The notes beneath the pieces were generated by a model that made no database searches, was not told the origin of the DNA, and saw only the letters and a list, made by a program, of their open reading frames with translations. The position numbers and the translations under genes were made by a program. A DNA stretch of 12,133 nucleotides from Fragilaria crotonensis (taxonomy: Eukaryota > Bacillariophyta > Fragilariophyceae > Fragilariales > Fragilariaceae), in NCBI GenBank assembly GCA_022925895.1, contig JAKSYS010000263.1, positions 64,001 to 76,133 on the forward strand. The letters are read 5' to 3'. Of this stretch, positions 1 through 7,924 are shown in pieces; positions within the stretch are counted from its first letter, which is position 1; each line of letters begins with the position of its first letter.

Positions 1-1
1 G

Positions 2-527
2 TTCACACATGAACGTCTAAGTGAAATGGGTCTTCCTGATCTCCGCGTCATATGTCGCAACAAAAACTTAGCTGTGTCGGGGACGAAGGCGGTTGTGATA
101 CAGAGAATACTATCAGGCGGACGCAACAGGCAACCAACCGCGGGAAGAGGCTACTACGGTGTTAGTGTGCTAATGAAGACGTGGTTTATGGCACCCTTCA
201 AGTCAAAAGCTTGTCGTGAGCACATAAACGAACCATTTATATTTTCTCATTTCCCTTTGTTCGTTTCGAAAAGTACTAAATGCTTGGCATCTGCAGGTCA
301 TCAGATCAAAATGAACTTTTCACGACTTAGGACTACTTTGTCATGCCGATGAGAAACTGGCTGCATTTTCACCGGATGCAATAGCAGGTGTTCTTGTTGA
401 CGGATTGCCTTCTGGCCCTACGCGTTATGTGGCGTTGGTGGAGATGAAGTCTAAGTGTTCTCAGGCAACGTTAACTGAAGAGTACAAGCTGATTGCGGAG
501 TTTGGAGTATCAAGAAATCAACGCTGA
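2..527 (+). pseudogene. SAP-motif / gag-like element remnant, open at left edge
   Basis: The frame is open from the window edge, with an ATG at 26. Residues 1-33 after that ATG match a SAP motif (DNA-binding helix-extended-helix): LPDLRVICRNKNLAVSGTK followed by xxVIQRIL. From 315 to the stop at 525-527 another frame is open and contains DEKLAAFSPDAIAGVLVDG, then LPSGPTRYVALVE and a TLTEEYKLIAEF segment. This layout (LPxxY, then a TLxE helix) resembles the UBN2/gag region of Copia-type retrotransposons. The two frames could be joined by a GT-AG intron of 172 nt (159-330), which keeps phase, or by a frameshift. The SAP call rests on a motif I can see; the gag assignment is inference. No protease, integrase or LTR is visible here, so this is at best a fragment. 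Confidence 0.4.
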
Positions 528-799
528 CGAGGATCTGAACTATTCAAACGAAGCATCCCTGATGCGTCGTACCGATGCCAACTGCTCCATGGTATGGCGT
601 CTGGTACTCTCGACCATGCATTCTACGTTGTGGCATCGCTACGGAAGATAATCCGTGTTGTTCATGTTCAAGTTAGGTCGTCCTTGATACGAGCAGTACC
701 TTTCTGTGATAACAAATTTGGGTCGGCAGCATCTGAATTGGATAGAGGAGGATTGTGCCAACTATGACGTTCGAAGCAGGGTCCCACGCAGTTGATCAG
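528..799. other. Decayed inter-element stretch
   Basis: No frame stays open long enough to be convincing. Short plus-strand segments such as FCDNKFGSAASELDRGG (about 701-750) suggest degenerate transposase coding sequence belonging to the next feature, but the frame changes repeatedly and I cannot align it to a family. No RNA gene or terminal inverted repeat was recognised. Confidence 0.3.
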
Positions 800-1820
800 C
801 ATAGCGTCCAGTGCACCTTGGACGTGTAGAGCTCTCTGCAAGTTGATTGATGAGCAAATGAAACCTCTTCCGGCAGGTCGCCACCTAATTCCAGAGGTGG
901 TGGCGACATGGAATAGGGGCAAGGGTCCGATTGATGTCTACAGTCGCTTTCAGAAGAATTGCAAATCAGCACATTCGCATCTCGGTCAGTGGGTGCAGTT
1001 TGGTTGAGGTTGATCATGACATGTGTCTATAATGCATACCACGCCCACAATCTCAGTCGGACAGTTTCATATCTTCTCAGTGAGGAATGCAAATCATTTA
1101 AGGACTTCCAAAGGTGCCGTTCACGTCAACTCCCATTCCGTCAATTCTGTCTAGAGCTTGCCAATGATTTGAAAATTGAAGTTCTTCCACCGACAATACA
1201 TGAAAGCGGGAGCGATGATGATAACAATGATGCCAACAAAGGACACATCATTGCTTCAGTTGCTATACGTACAACAAACGTGAGGCATACTTCTCCAAAC
1301 CACACCTGATTGAGCGGAGGATGAATCGAAGTTCTCCACCAACCTTCATCTGTCCAAAAGGCAATCCAGTTGCATCTGGTGTTGTCGTATTGATCATTCA
1401 ACCGGTGAGAGACACACTCGACACGGAAGAAAGACGACTTGGGTGTGTTCAACATGTGATGTTCCACTATGCAAAGGCCAAGATTCAATGGACAGAGCTG
1501 TTTTGTTCTGTTCCACGAAGCGGAGACATTGTTCGACCCATGTTGTGCCCAGGCACAAAGCTTAAGTGTCAGTCCGCTCACGGGCAACCGACGTGCTCCA
1601 CCATCCCGTCGTACCCCGACTTGTCTGCTGTGACTGCGGAAGGACCGATAGTGCCGGCCTCTGCCTCACGGAACGATAACGATGATGATGACTACATTCC
1701 GGAAATTCCAGCGGTGATGACGATGATGAAAGCAGTCCCAAGCGTCCTGCAACTCGTCGTAGGACATGCAGTACAATAACCATACCCGAAAGGAGGACAA
1801 GACATAGGCGTTTGACGTAG
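800..1820 (+). pseudogene. Broken piggyBac-like (DDE_Tnp_1_7) transposase, C-terminal half
   Basis: Conserved blocks occur in the order expected for the C-terminal part of a piggyBac-type transposase but in different frames. At about 880-960 (frame 3) there is IPEVVATWNRGKGPIDVYSR, equivalent to the 'P..V..YN..MGGVD..D' block. After a frameshift near 985 comes VWLRLIMTCVYNAYHAHNL (frame 2), equivalent to the 'N-A-Y' helix, then LPFRQFCLELANDL. From 1321 (frame 1) the reading continues, and near 1500 another frame reads FCSTKRRHCSTHVVPRHK, followed by VCCDCGRTDSAGLC. This resembles the Cys/His-rich zinc-binding tail with some cysteines lost. An acidic then basic tail (SGDDDDESSPKRPATRRR) ends at the stop 1818-1820. 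The catalytic aspartates upstream are not identifiable. Multiple frameshifts and stops mean it is not functional. The family call is from motif layout only. Confidence 0.5.
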
Positions 1821-1941
1821 AAAGTGGTGTTGTCGGTAAATTCAGAATAGCGGTCATGATCATTGTGAAGATGAGATTTAACATGGGGTTTCACCATGTA
1901 AAAATCCAGGGATTGATTTTGTACGGAGAATTTTGGGATAA

Positions 1942-2167
1942 TTTGTCCTTTCAAGAGCGATGAATTTTAGGACAAACGTTTTCGACGACCACAAAATAGG
2001 GCTATCTTCAGATCAACGTATCTCAACCATTTTTAGGACAAAATGCAAAAGTAGGACAGTTTTAGAAAGGTAATGAAGTCAGGAAGAAGATGTACGACTA
2101 CGATTTTGTTTGTATTCGATATCTGGAGTTAGCGAGTGTCGCCAAAATTTGTCCTCTTTTTTGTCCT
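1942..2167. repeat. Cluster of AGGACA/TGTCCT motifs downstream of the transposase remnant
   Basis: Six copies of a short motif lie within 226 bp: TTTGTCCT at 1942-1949, AGGACAAA at 1969-1976 and 2035-2042, AGGACA at 2053-2058, and TTTGTCCT at 2148-2155 and 2160-2167. They occur in both orientations and are embedded in A/T-rich sequence. The cluster begins about 120 bp after the transposase stop, which is where subterminal transposase-binding repeats are expected. No exact element end or TTAA target duplication could be fixed. Confidence 0.5.
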
Positions 2168-2388
2168 ACGATTTTTCATGTCGGGGGATAAACCAAGTGC
2201 TAAACGTGATTCAAGTTGTTGCGTAGTACTCCGAGTTGTCAGTTGTTCGCATTTATTAAAAAAAATGAAAAAACCTAATATCTGAAGGCTTGTGTCCTGT
2301 ATGCATACGCGGAATACTGGTATCGGTATACTGTTGCGCTGATGCGTGAAGCGGCATCACGGGAAAAAATCGAGACTCGACGGCACAT

Positions 2389-2400
2389 TTCCACGTGGAA
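2389..2400. promoter_or_regulatory. 12-bp palindrome containing a G-box (CACGTG)
   Basis: TTCCACGTGGAA is a perfect palindrome with a central CACGTG, the classic bHLH/bZIP binding core. It lies about 150 bp upstream of the ATG at 2548 of a plastid-targeted protein gene. Role is inferred from position and motif only. Confidence 0.4.
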
Positions 2401-2472
2401 CATCGCCACTCATCCAAGTGTGAGGTTTCGGAATAATCCGAGTAAATCTCAAACTTCCCTCCCACTTCAAGT

Positions 2473-2477
2473 TATAA
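2473..2477 (+). promoter_or_regulatory. Possible TATA element
   Basis: TATAA within GTTATAAGAAG lies 71 nt upstream of the ATG at 2548. The spacing suits a core promoter with a short 5' leader, but a 5-bp match is weak evidence. Confidence 0.2.
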
Positions 2478-2547
2478 GAAGCTGAATCCAAGCACTGCTT
2501 TTCTCGTCACATTTTTTCTTGTGAAAGCGAGATCGACACAAACCACA

Positions 2548-3141
2548 ATGAACGTTATCATCGTTTGTACGGTTTTGACCTTATTTACTGCAGCTCAAGC
2601 CTTTGCTCCGGCTTCATACTACCACACCTTTGTCCCAGTACAGTCACGAGCAATGGCAGTTGCTTGTTCGACAAGAACTACGGCTCTTCATATGATCGAA
2701 TCAGACTTTGCAAGTGCCATGCCCCTCAAACCCGAAACTACGATGCGAGAGGCTTGAGCAACGCCAAGGACTTTGGAGAATCTATTCGAAACAGCCTTGG
2801 TGAAGGAGTCGAAGAACTTCCTGAGCTGGTGGCACTCAGCGCTGTCAGCGGCGGAGCTGACACTGCAACATGGCCATTCGCATTTACGACTGATGATTGA
2901 ACAGGGAATGATGTACGACAAAGACCCTGAAACTGGGATATTGACTCAACGGGTATGATATTCCTGCAAATTTGGATGTTCCAGAGGTCAGAAGAGATTC
3001 CATTACCTCTACTCTTACGGCATTGGCTTGATCGCTAATGGGATGATGTCCCTTGAAACAGTGAAGGATATCGTCAAGGATCGTTTGATTTGTAGGACTG
3101 GGTTGAGTCCTGAGGAATTCGACGCATGGCTTGGATTCTGA
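2548..3141 (+). pseudogene. Plastid-targeted protein with at least five frame breaks; family not recognised
   Basis: I chose the ATG at 2548, in context CACAATGAACG. The first 69 codons are open and begin with a hydrophobic signal peptide (MNVIIVCTVLTLFTAAQA) cut before FAPASYYHTF. This is the ASAFAP-type motif that sends heterokont proteins into the plastid. The mature part is recoverable only by switching frames near 2754, 2869, 2890, 2951 and 2998: LSNAKDFGESIRNSLGEGVE, then MAIRIYD, LMIEQGMMYDKDPETGI, YDIPANLDVPEV, and FHYLYSYGIGLIANGMMSLE through a C-terminal EEFDAWLGF ending at the stop 3139-3141. The ordered blocks add up to about 199 residues and look conserved, with no clear in-frame nonsense mutation. 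Most breaks are explained by loss of one base from a short homopolymer (such as TTT to TT or CC to C). So this may be a live gene with sequence errors or a recently dead one. I do not recognise the function. Confidence 0.6.
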
Positions 3142-3713
3142 GTATTCTCTGTAATGGAGCCTCGCGATGTGATCGACCACAGTGCCACTGCAGAAACCAA
3201 TTCATGTCAACTATTCAGAGGAGTGCTGTGCCCCCGGAGTAACGGCACATTGGCTCGAGTTCTACTCTAGAGAGTGCTACTACAGTTTGTTCAATGTACT
3301 CGGAGTACTCTTGTCCTTCTTCGTTTTAGCTTTTCGATCGGTGAGCTCTGCGCGCCATCTTTCATTTTTGATTTCTACGTCTCGCGTACGACGCTACTCC
3401 AGAGAATCCGACTTGGAGGCAATTCATAATACTGTATCATAGTGATCCATTCTGGAATAGTAGACTGTACTGGAGTAGTGTACTAGCTAGTGTAAAGCGA
3501 GTACTACAGTACTTTTCCATACAGTACTCGAGTTCATTTCTGCACCCTCGTTGTAAAACTGCAGATCGGATTTCTCTGCTGCCGCTGTGCGAGTGAAGGA
3601 CCATTGGCAGAACGTGACTTTCATTAGGATTGGCATGTTCCAGTCGACGCGAACACATCACTTAATCTCGCGCGATGATGCCTCGACACAACGCATAGCG
3701 TTTATATTTGGAA
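3142..3713. other. Intergenic region rich in GTACT/TACTACAG words
   Basis: No convincing gene is seen. The stretch is studded with short overlapping words built on GTAC (for example GTACTCGGAGTACTC at 3296-3310 and many copies in 3456-3535, including GTACTACAGTACT). Just before the transporter ATG at 3714 there is TTTATATTTGG (3701-3711), an A/T-rich block close to the start. Confidence 0.5.
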
Positions 3714-5516
3714 ATGGACATGGCAATGTATGAATCCCGCACCTCATTGCAAAAACCCTACGATGGCTGTGAGGACCAACTTCGACGTCCGAACTCAGGA
3801 CCTTTCAGCTTGAAACCTCTCGATGCCATGTCTGATGCCACAAACAGGACATCTCTCGAATCCTCAAACTCAGATTTGAATGACACCGGAAACCTTCTTG
3901 ATCGACATTTGTCGCTTCTTGATTTGGTTTGGTCGGGATCAGTGGAACCATTGGATCCGGACTCTTTGTTCTTTGCGGACTTGTTGCGCACGAATACGCT
4001 GGTCCCGCAACAGCCATAAGTTGGGCTTTGTCTGGTTTTGCAGCCTGTGTCAGTGGCTGCTGCTATGCCGAAATGGCTTCACAGGTACCAGCCGCAGGTT
4101 CGGCCTATACGTACGCATACGTTTCCATGGGAGAGCTCGTTGGTGTGCTAGCCGCAGCATGCTTGTCACTTGAATACATGATGGCTGCAAGTGCCGTAGC
4201 ACGAAGTTGGGCCGACAAAGTTGCACTGTATATGATTCAGGAACTGCCGGATGGCCACTGGATACATAGCTATCTTCAGCCTGGCCTGGGGTATACGAGT
4301 CCGCTTGCTTTTGCAATGTCTACTGCATCCGTATTACTACTCCTTAGTGGTGCACCAAACCAAGGCAGCTACGAACTGGTTAACCGTTGTGAAGATCGGA
4401 TTGGTCGTTTACATGATTCTCGTTGGATTCAGTTTAGTGCACCCAAGCAACTGGACCCCCTTTATTCCGCCCCAGTTCGGCGTTGCAAATGTTATCCGAG
4501 GGTCAACGGCAACGTTCTTTGGATACCTCGGATATGACGAAGTGTGCCAATTGGCAGGTGAAGCAAGAGACCCGAAGCGGAACCTCCCAATCGCGATTAT
4601 GATCACACTTGGTGGCGTTACTTTGTTGTATATTACCGCAGCCCTCGCGTTGACAGGAATGCAACCATTCGAAGATATTTCCTCTATCAGCGGATTCCCA
4701 GTCGCATTCCGTGCAAACGGAAACCTTGTTGCAGCGCGCATAGCGGCTCTCGGAGAAATCTTTACACTACCTGTGGTGGTGATTCTGACGATGATTGGTC
4801 AGCCTCGACTTCAATATGCACTGGCAAAAGATGGTTTACTGCCCAGCTGGTTTGGGATTGTGGATGCCAATGGAAATTTCTTTAACGGAACACTCTTTTG
4901 TGGGATAGTTTGTATTGTTCTTTCCACATTCATTCCCTTCAGTCACTTGAACGATATGATTTCGGCTGCAGTTCTGACAGCCTTGAACATTACCGATACG
5001 TCTTTGGTTACCTTGTGGTATGACTCTCCACCCGAGTCGCCATACCTCGCGGAAAAGTTCCTAGGAGTGTTCCACGTCGCGTGTTTTTCAGCATGCTTAC
5101 TGCTGACGAGATACCTCAATACTGCATGGGGTTCCTTATGGTTTGTGGTGGCAGCTCTAGTGGCTTTCATATGCATGATCGGTGTCTTTCGCTTTTGCCC
5201 CAAGAATACAGTCTTTGGTGGAAATCGCCGACGAAAGGACAGTCCAACGGCTGACCATGGATTTTTTCGCACCCCGTTCTTGCCTTTCTGGCCATGCGCA
5301 GGTGTATTCATCAACTGGTATCTCATTGCTCAGCTCGAGCTCATAGGAACGATGGGAATGCTTGGCTTTCTTGTGGTGGTGACTGTAGTTTACCTGCTCT
5401 TCCGGAAAAACGGAAGGGTTGGCAACCGTGGTTACTGGAATGGTACCCCTGTGTTCCCAACAGAGCAAACTGTGTTGGTACGCTCAGTGTCATCGTCTCC
5501 ACAAACACAGGCTTAG
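3714..5516 (+). CDS. Cationic amino-acid transporter-like APC permease, two frame breaks
   Basis: Membrane transporter of the APC superfamily (LeuT fold), closest by motif to the cationic amino-acid transporter (CAT/SLC7A1-4) group. The first ATG is at 3714 (MDMAMYESRTSL). A soluble N-terminus of about 65 residues leads into RHLSLLDLV and then VGISGTIGSGLFVLCGLVA, the GxGxTIGSG substrate-binding unwound helix of TM1. Next come AEMASQVPAAGSAYTYAYV, the CAT signature around TM3, and EYMMAASAVARSWADK. Later hallmarks are FGYLGYDEVCQLAGEA and RDPKRNLPIAI (TM6 and its loop), then IGQPRLQYALAKDGLLPSWF (TM8 region). About 12-14 hydrophobic segments and about 600 residues are expected, typical for CATs. 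Frame changes occur at 3927-3930 (consistent with one lost T) and between 4349 and 4365 (one extra or two missing bases). Neither site fits an intron. All three segments are otherwise intact, so the gene may be functional with sequence errors. Substrate is inferred from family. Confidence 0.8.
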
Positions 5517-5929
5517 TTTGAGTCGTGAGACATGAGGATTAAGGAAAAATCCAGCGACGACCTTGATGGATAGAGAGTAGACAGTACACCTCTCATTTAC
5601 CAGTGTCATAGCCTGAGAACTACGATAACATTTTCGCACACTACTAGGTCTTAATGTTCAGTTTCCGGAGGATGGATTCTTGGATTTCGGTACTACAGTT
5701 CGACAGTGTACTGTATCGTGCTTGAAGATGGACGTTGCATGTAAGTCATTCTATATGTACTGTCTACTACAGACTACAATTACTGGATTTTGAACTACTA
5801 AGTAGTAGTAGAAGTACTGCACTTCTTTACAGTAAGCAGCTGCTGACCACGACACGTTGAACCTTCAGCAGGTATCTTCGATAGCACAACTCATACCTCC
5901 AACCGATCTACCTTGCCTTCTCAACAACC
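5517..5929. other. Intergenic region with TACTACAG/GTACTG words and small palindromes
   Basis: This lies between the transporter stop and the FUN14 gene start. Repeated words such as TACTACAG and GTACTGT occur at 5690-5722 and 5757-5820. Small perfect inverted repeats are CTACT-A-AGTAG (5795-5805) and AGCAGCTGCT (5835-5844). The last 60 bp are C/A/T-rich, ending CAACAACCATGG around the start codon, as expected for a 5' leader. No TATA box is evident. Confidence 0.45.
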
Positions 5930-6527
5930 ATGGCGACCATGACACTCAGAAAGATATTTGCGTTCTTTATTCTCGCTTCGCTACTTTTATTCACCCGAGC
6001 CGATGAAACGATAGGTGGCATTCAGGAAGAGATCGAGGAAGCATTGGAGGAAGCCTATGAGCAGGGAAAGAATCTGTATGACAACCTCCCTCCTCAGGGC
6101 AAGTTCGCTGTGGGTGCCGGGGTTGGCCTTGTGGGATCTAGGGTGGCCGTCAAGACCGTAGTGTCTGGTGTCAAGGTTGCTGGGGCTGCCTTTATTGTGT
6201 ACGTATCAAATGTCTGTCACACAGTGTGGTATCGACCAAAGTAGACTTATCCCATCACTCACTGCGTGACGTCTATTTCACTCTGCATCGTGCAGGACCG
6301 AAGCCTTGAACTATGCTGGTATGTTCGACAATATCCCTGAGGATAGCAAGGCTATAGTGAACAAACTGAAGAACTCTGCTTTGAAGTCAGCGAACAACTT
6401 AAGAAGTACATTTCGACGCCGATTGGGACCGAATGGCCTAAAGAAGACCATCGAGGCTGCTCTGGACACTGAAAAGGTGGCAGCATGCGGATTAGCTACA
6501 GGAGCATTTCTTGGCTTTCTGTTGTAA
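5930..6527 (+). CDS. FUN14-family membrane protein with signal peptide (two exons)
   Basis: Exon 1 is 5930-6198 and exon 2 is 6296-6527; splicing gives 166 residues. The start ATG sits in ACCATGG. Residues 1-24 are a hydrophobic signal sequence ending TRA before an acidic helix (EEIEEALEEAYEQG). From residue about 57 the layout follows FUN14 proteins. There is a glycine-rich membrane helix (FAVGAGVGLVGSRVAVKTVV), then FIVTEALNYAGMFDN, which corresponds to the 'LLQ..(x)..G' block of FUNDC1-like proteins. A basic amphipathic stretch with NKLKNSALKSANNLRS follows, then a C-terminal glycine-rich helix (GLATGAFLGFLL). In animals and yeast, FUN14 proteins sit in the outer mitochondrial membrane and in contact sites. 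Here an N-terminal signal peptide suggests ER or secretory/plastid-envelope routing instead. No FAP motif follows the cleavage site. Family call is by motif pattern, not a search; an unrelated small two-helix membrane protein is the main alternative. Confidence 0.65.
6199..6295 (+). other. Spliceosomal intron, 97 nt, GT-AG
   Basis: The donor is GTACGTATC at 6199 and the acceptor TCGTGCAG ends at 6295. Removing it joins the valine codon in phase 2 and restores a continuous frame from exon 1 to the stop at 6527. Retention leads to a stop after about 14 extra codons (6242-6244). Confidence 0.8.
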
Positions 6528-6568
6528 AGTAAAGAGGTAGCAATTTGATCGCTTCGTAGATAACCATG

Positions 6569-7584
6569 TCAAGTATTGGCTTGTCGCATCTTTTTCAATT
6601 TGTTGTTCACTTGTTTTCGAATTCTCTTGTAGCGTTCGTGCATTTCTTTCGCAGCCAGATGATAATCATTATTCGGATCAGAGTTATAGAGTAGGGCGTT
6701 TTGGAGCATAAGGTCAACGTCTGCGAAAAAGGCAGCCAAAGATTCATATTGAGCCTTGTCGAGTTTTCGCTGAATCCATGTCAGATTCATCGGGTTCTTA
6801 ATAATGTTGCAATAGTCAGGAACACCCATGGCAGCGCAATTAGACTTGTCAATGACAGTACGGAATGGATTGGTGTTTCCCAAATTCGCGAACTCCATAT
6901 CCCACAAATTCTGAAACACTGGCATGACAAACTTTGCAACTTTTCTCCCGGGAGTGTTCTCTTCTTGGCGCCGTCGAGCTTCTTCTCGCCGTTCTTCTTC
7001 CTCCTCTTCTTCCTCTTGCTGTTCCGTCGTCGTCTATTCGCTTCACGATTTCGATGCTGTTGCTCGAGGCGGGACGCCCTTTCCTGTTCCTGCTGTTGCT
7101 CGAGTTTCTTTTGCGACATTTGCCGCGACTCTTCTCTTTGTTTCAATAGCTTGAGCTCCTTCGATTGCAATCCCAGGGCCATGGCTTCAACGTACGCCTC
7201 ACGAGCCACCACATGACGCGTATTTCTAGCGGTCAAGGTGGCCTGCAGCAGAGCTTCGGTTTCATGCTTTTTGGGTTCTCGCAATGTGAATGCTGCTCGA
7301 AGGCTGGACTCGTCCCATTGATCATGTTGCCTTTGTGCAATGCGATCCCATTCATGGACCTGACCAAAGGATTCGAGGCGTTCTCGAAGACTTCCCTTCA
7401 TGGCTTTTGTGTACATTTTGTAGTTTGGAATGACTGGTTTTCGCGGTGTTACCACACCGTTCAGGAGGAGGTATTTGTATGTCGTCTCCAAGGGTTCTCT
7501 CCGCGTTACCTTTTGCAACAGTTCGCGCAGTTCCTTGCGCAAATCTTCTTCATCGACAACTGCAGTGGACGAAGCTGTCGACAT
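6569..7584 (-). CDS. Bromodomain protein, one frame break
   Basis: Chromatin reader binding acetyl-lysine through a C-terminal bromodomain. Start ATG 7584-7582; stop 6571-6569; about 338 residues once the break is bridged. Residues 1-140 are a charged helical N-terminus without a recognised domain. Residues about 150-208 are Gln/Lys/Arg-rich, probably a coiled coil ending in a nuclear-localisation-like run (RRRRNSKRKKRRKK). Residues about 215-338 hold the bromodomain: an FVMPVFQNLWD helix, then DYCNIIKNPMNLTWIQRKL (the P-M-D/N-L motif), YESLAAFFADVDLMLQNA, and LLYNSD with the asparagine that contacts acetyl-lysine. The frame changes at about 6958-6960 (after KKLDGAKK), consistent with one A lost from AAA. 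No GT-AG pair gives a plausible intron there. It converges with the FUN14 gene (41 nt between stops) and diverges from the NUMOD3-like gene. Confidence 0.82.
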
Positions 7585-7924
7585 GGTATGGCGATCCTAA
7601 GATGAATCGATGACGGGGGAGAAAAATTCTCTTCAAGTGTCGCTGCAGACACAAGAAACGCAAAGGACGACGACCTCAAGACTCAAGAGTCTTGGGCATG
7701 ATAAATGCTGCACTATGCATATCACATATAATCATACATGTATAATTCATATATAAAGCATACTGGAGTACTACCGGGATTACGGAGTACTGTGGTACTT
7801 GTAGTACAGAATTCATTACAAGGTAGTAGATGCCTGATGATGGTCTGATGGAGCGTGGATTTCACGCTTCAGGTGGAATAAGCTTGAACAGAATAAAACA
7901 CGACGTTCGCGGTCGCCACCTTCA
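7585..7924. promoter_or_regulatory. Divergent promoter region between the bromodomain and NUMOD3-like genes
   Basis: These 340 bp must hold the start sites of both flanking genes. There is a 16-bp perfect inverted repeat AAGACTC-AA-GAGTCTT at 7678-7693, 94 bp from the bromodomain ATG. An A/T-rich tract at 7698-7760 contains TATATAAAG at 7750-7758. A block of GTACT words follows at 7768-7806. The TATA-like element is about 170 bp from the ATG at 7925, so it is a candidate only. Confidence 0.45.

Noticed and set aside
1141-1587. 148-codon minus-strand open frame opposite the transposase remnant
   Set aside because: It is a shadow of the plus-strand transposase blocks, which carry the recognisable motifs.
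3182-3442. 86-codon plus-strand open frame after the broken plastid gene
   Set aside because: It starts in the tail-end region of that gene, covers GTACT-rich repeat DNA, and shows no domain, signal peptide or conserved-looking composition.
3927-4365. Introns as the cause of the frame changes in the transporter gene
   Set aside because: Conserved protein sequence continues on both sides with no insert; any GT-AG pair there would be under 25 nt, too short for splicing.
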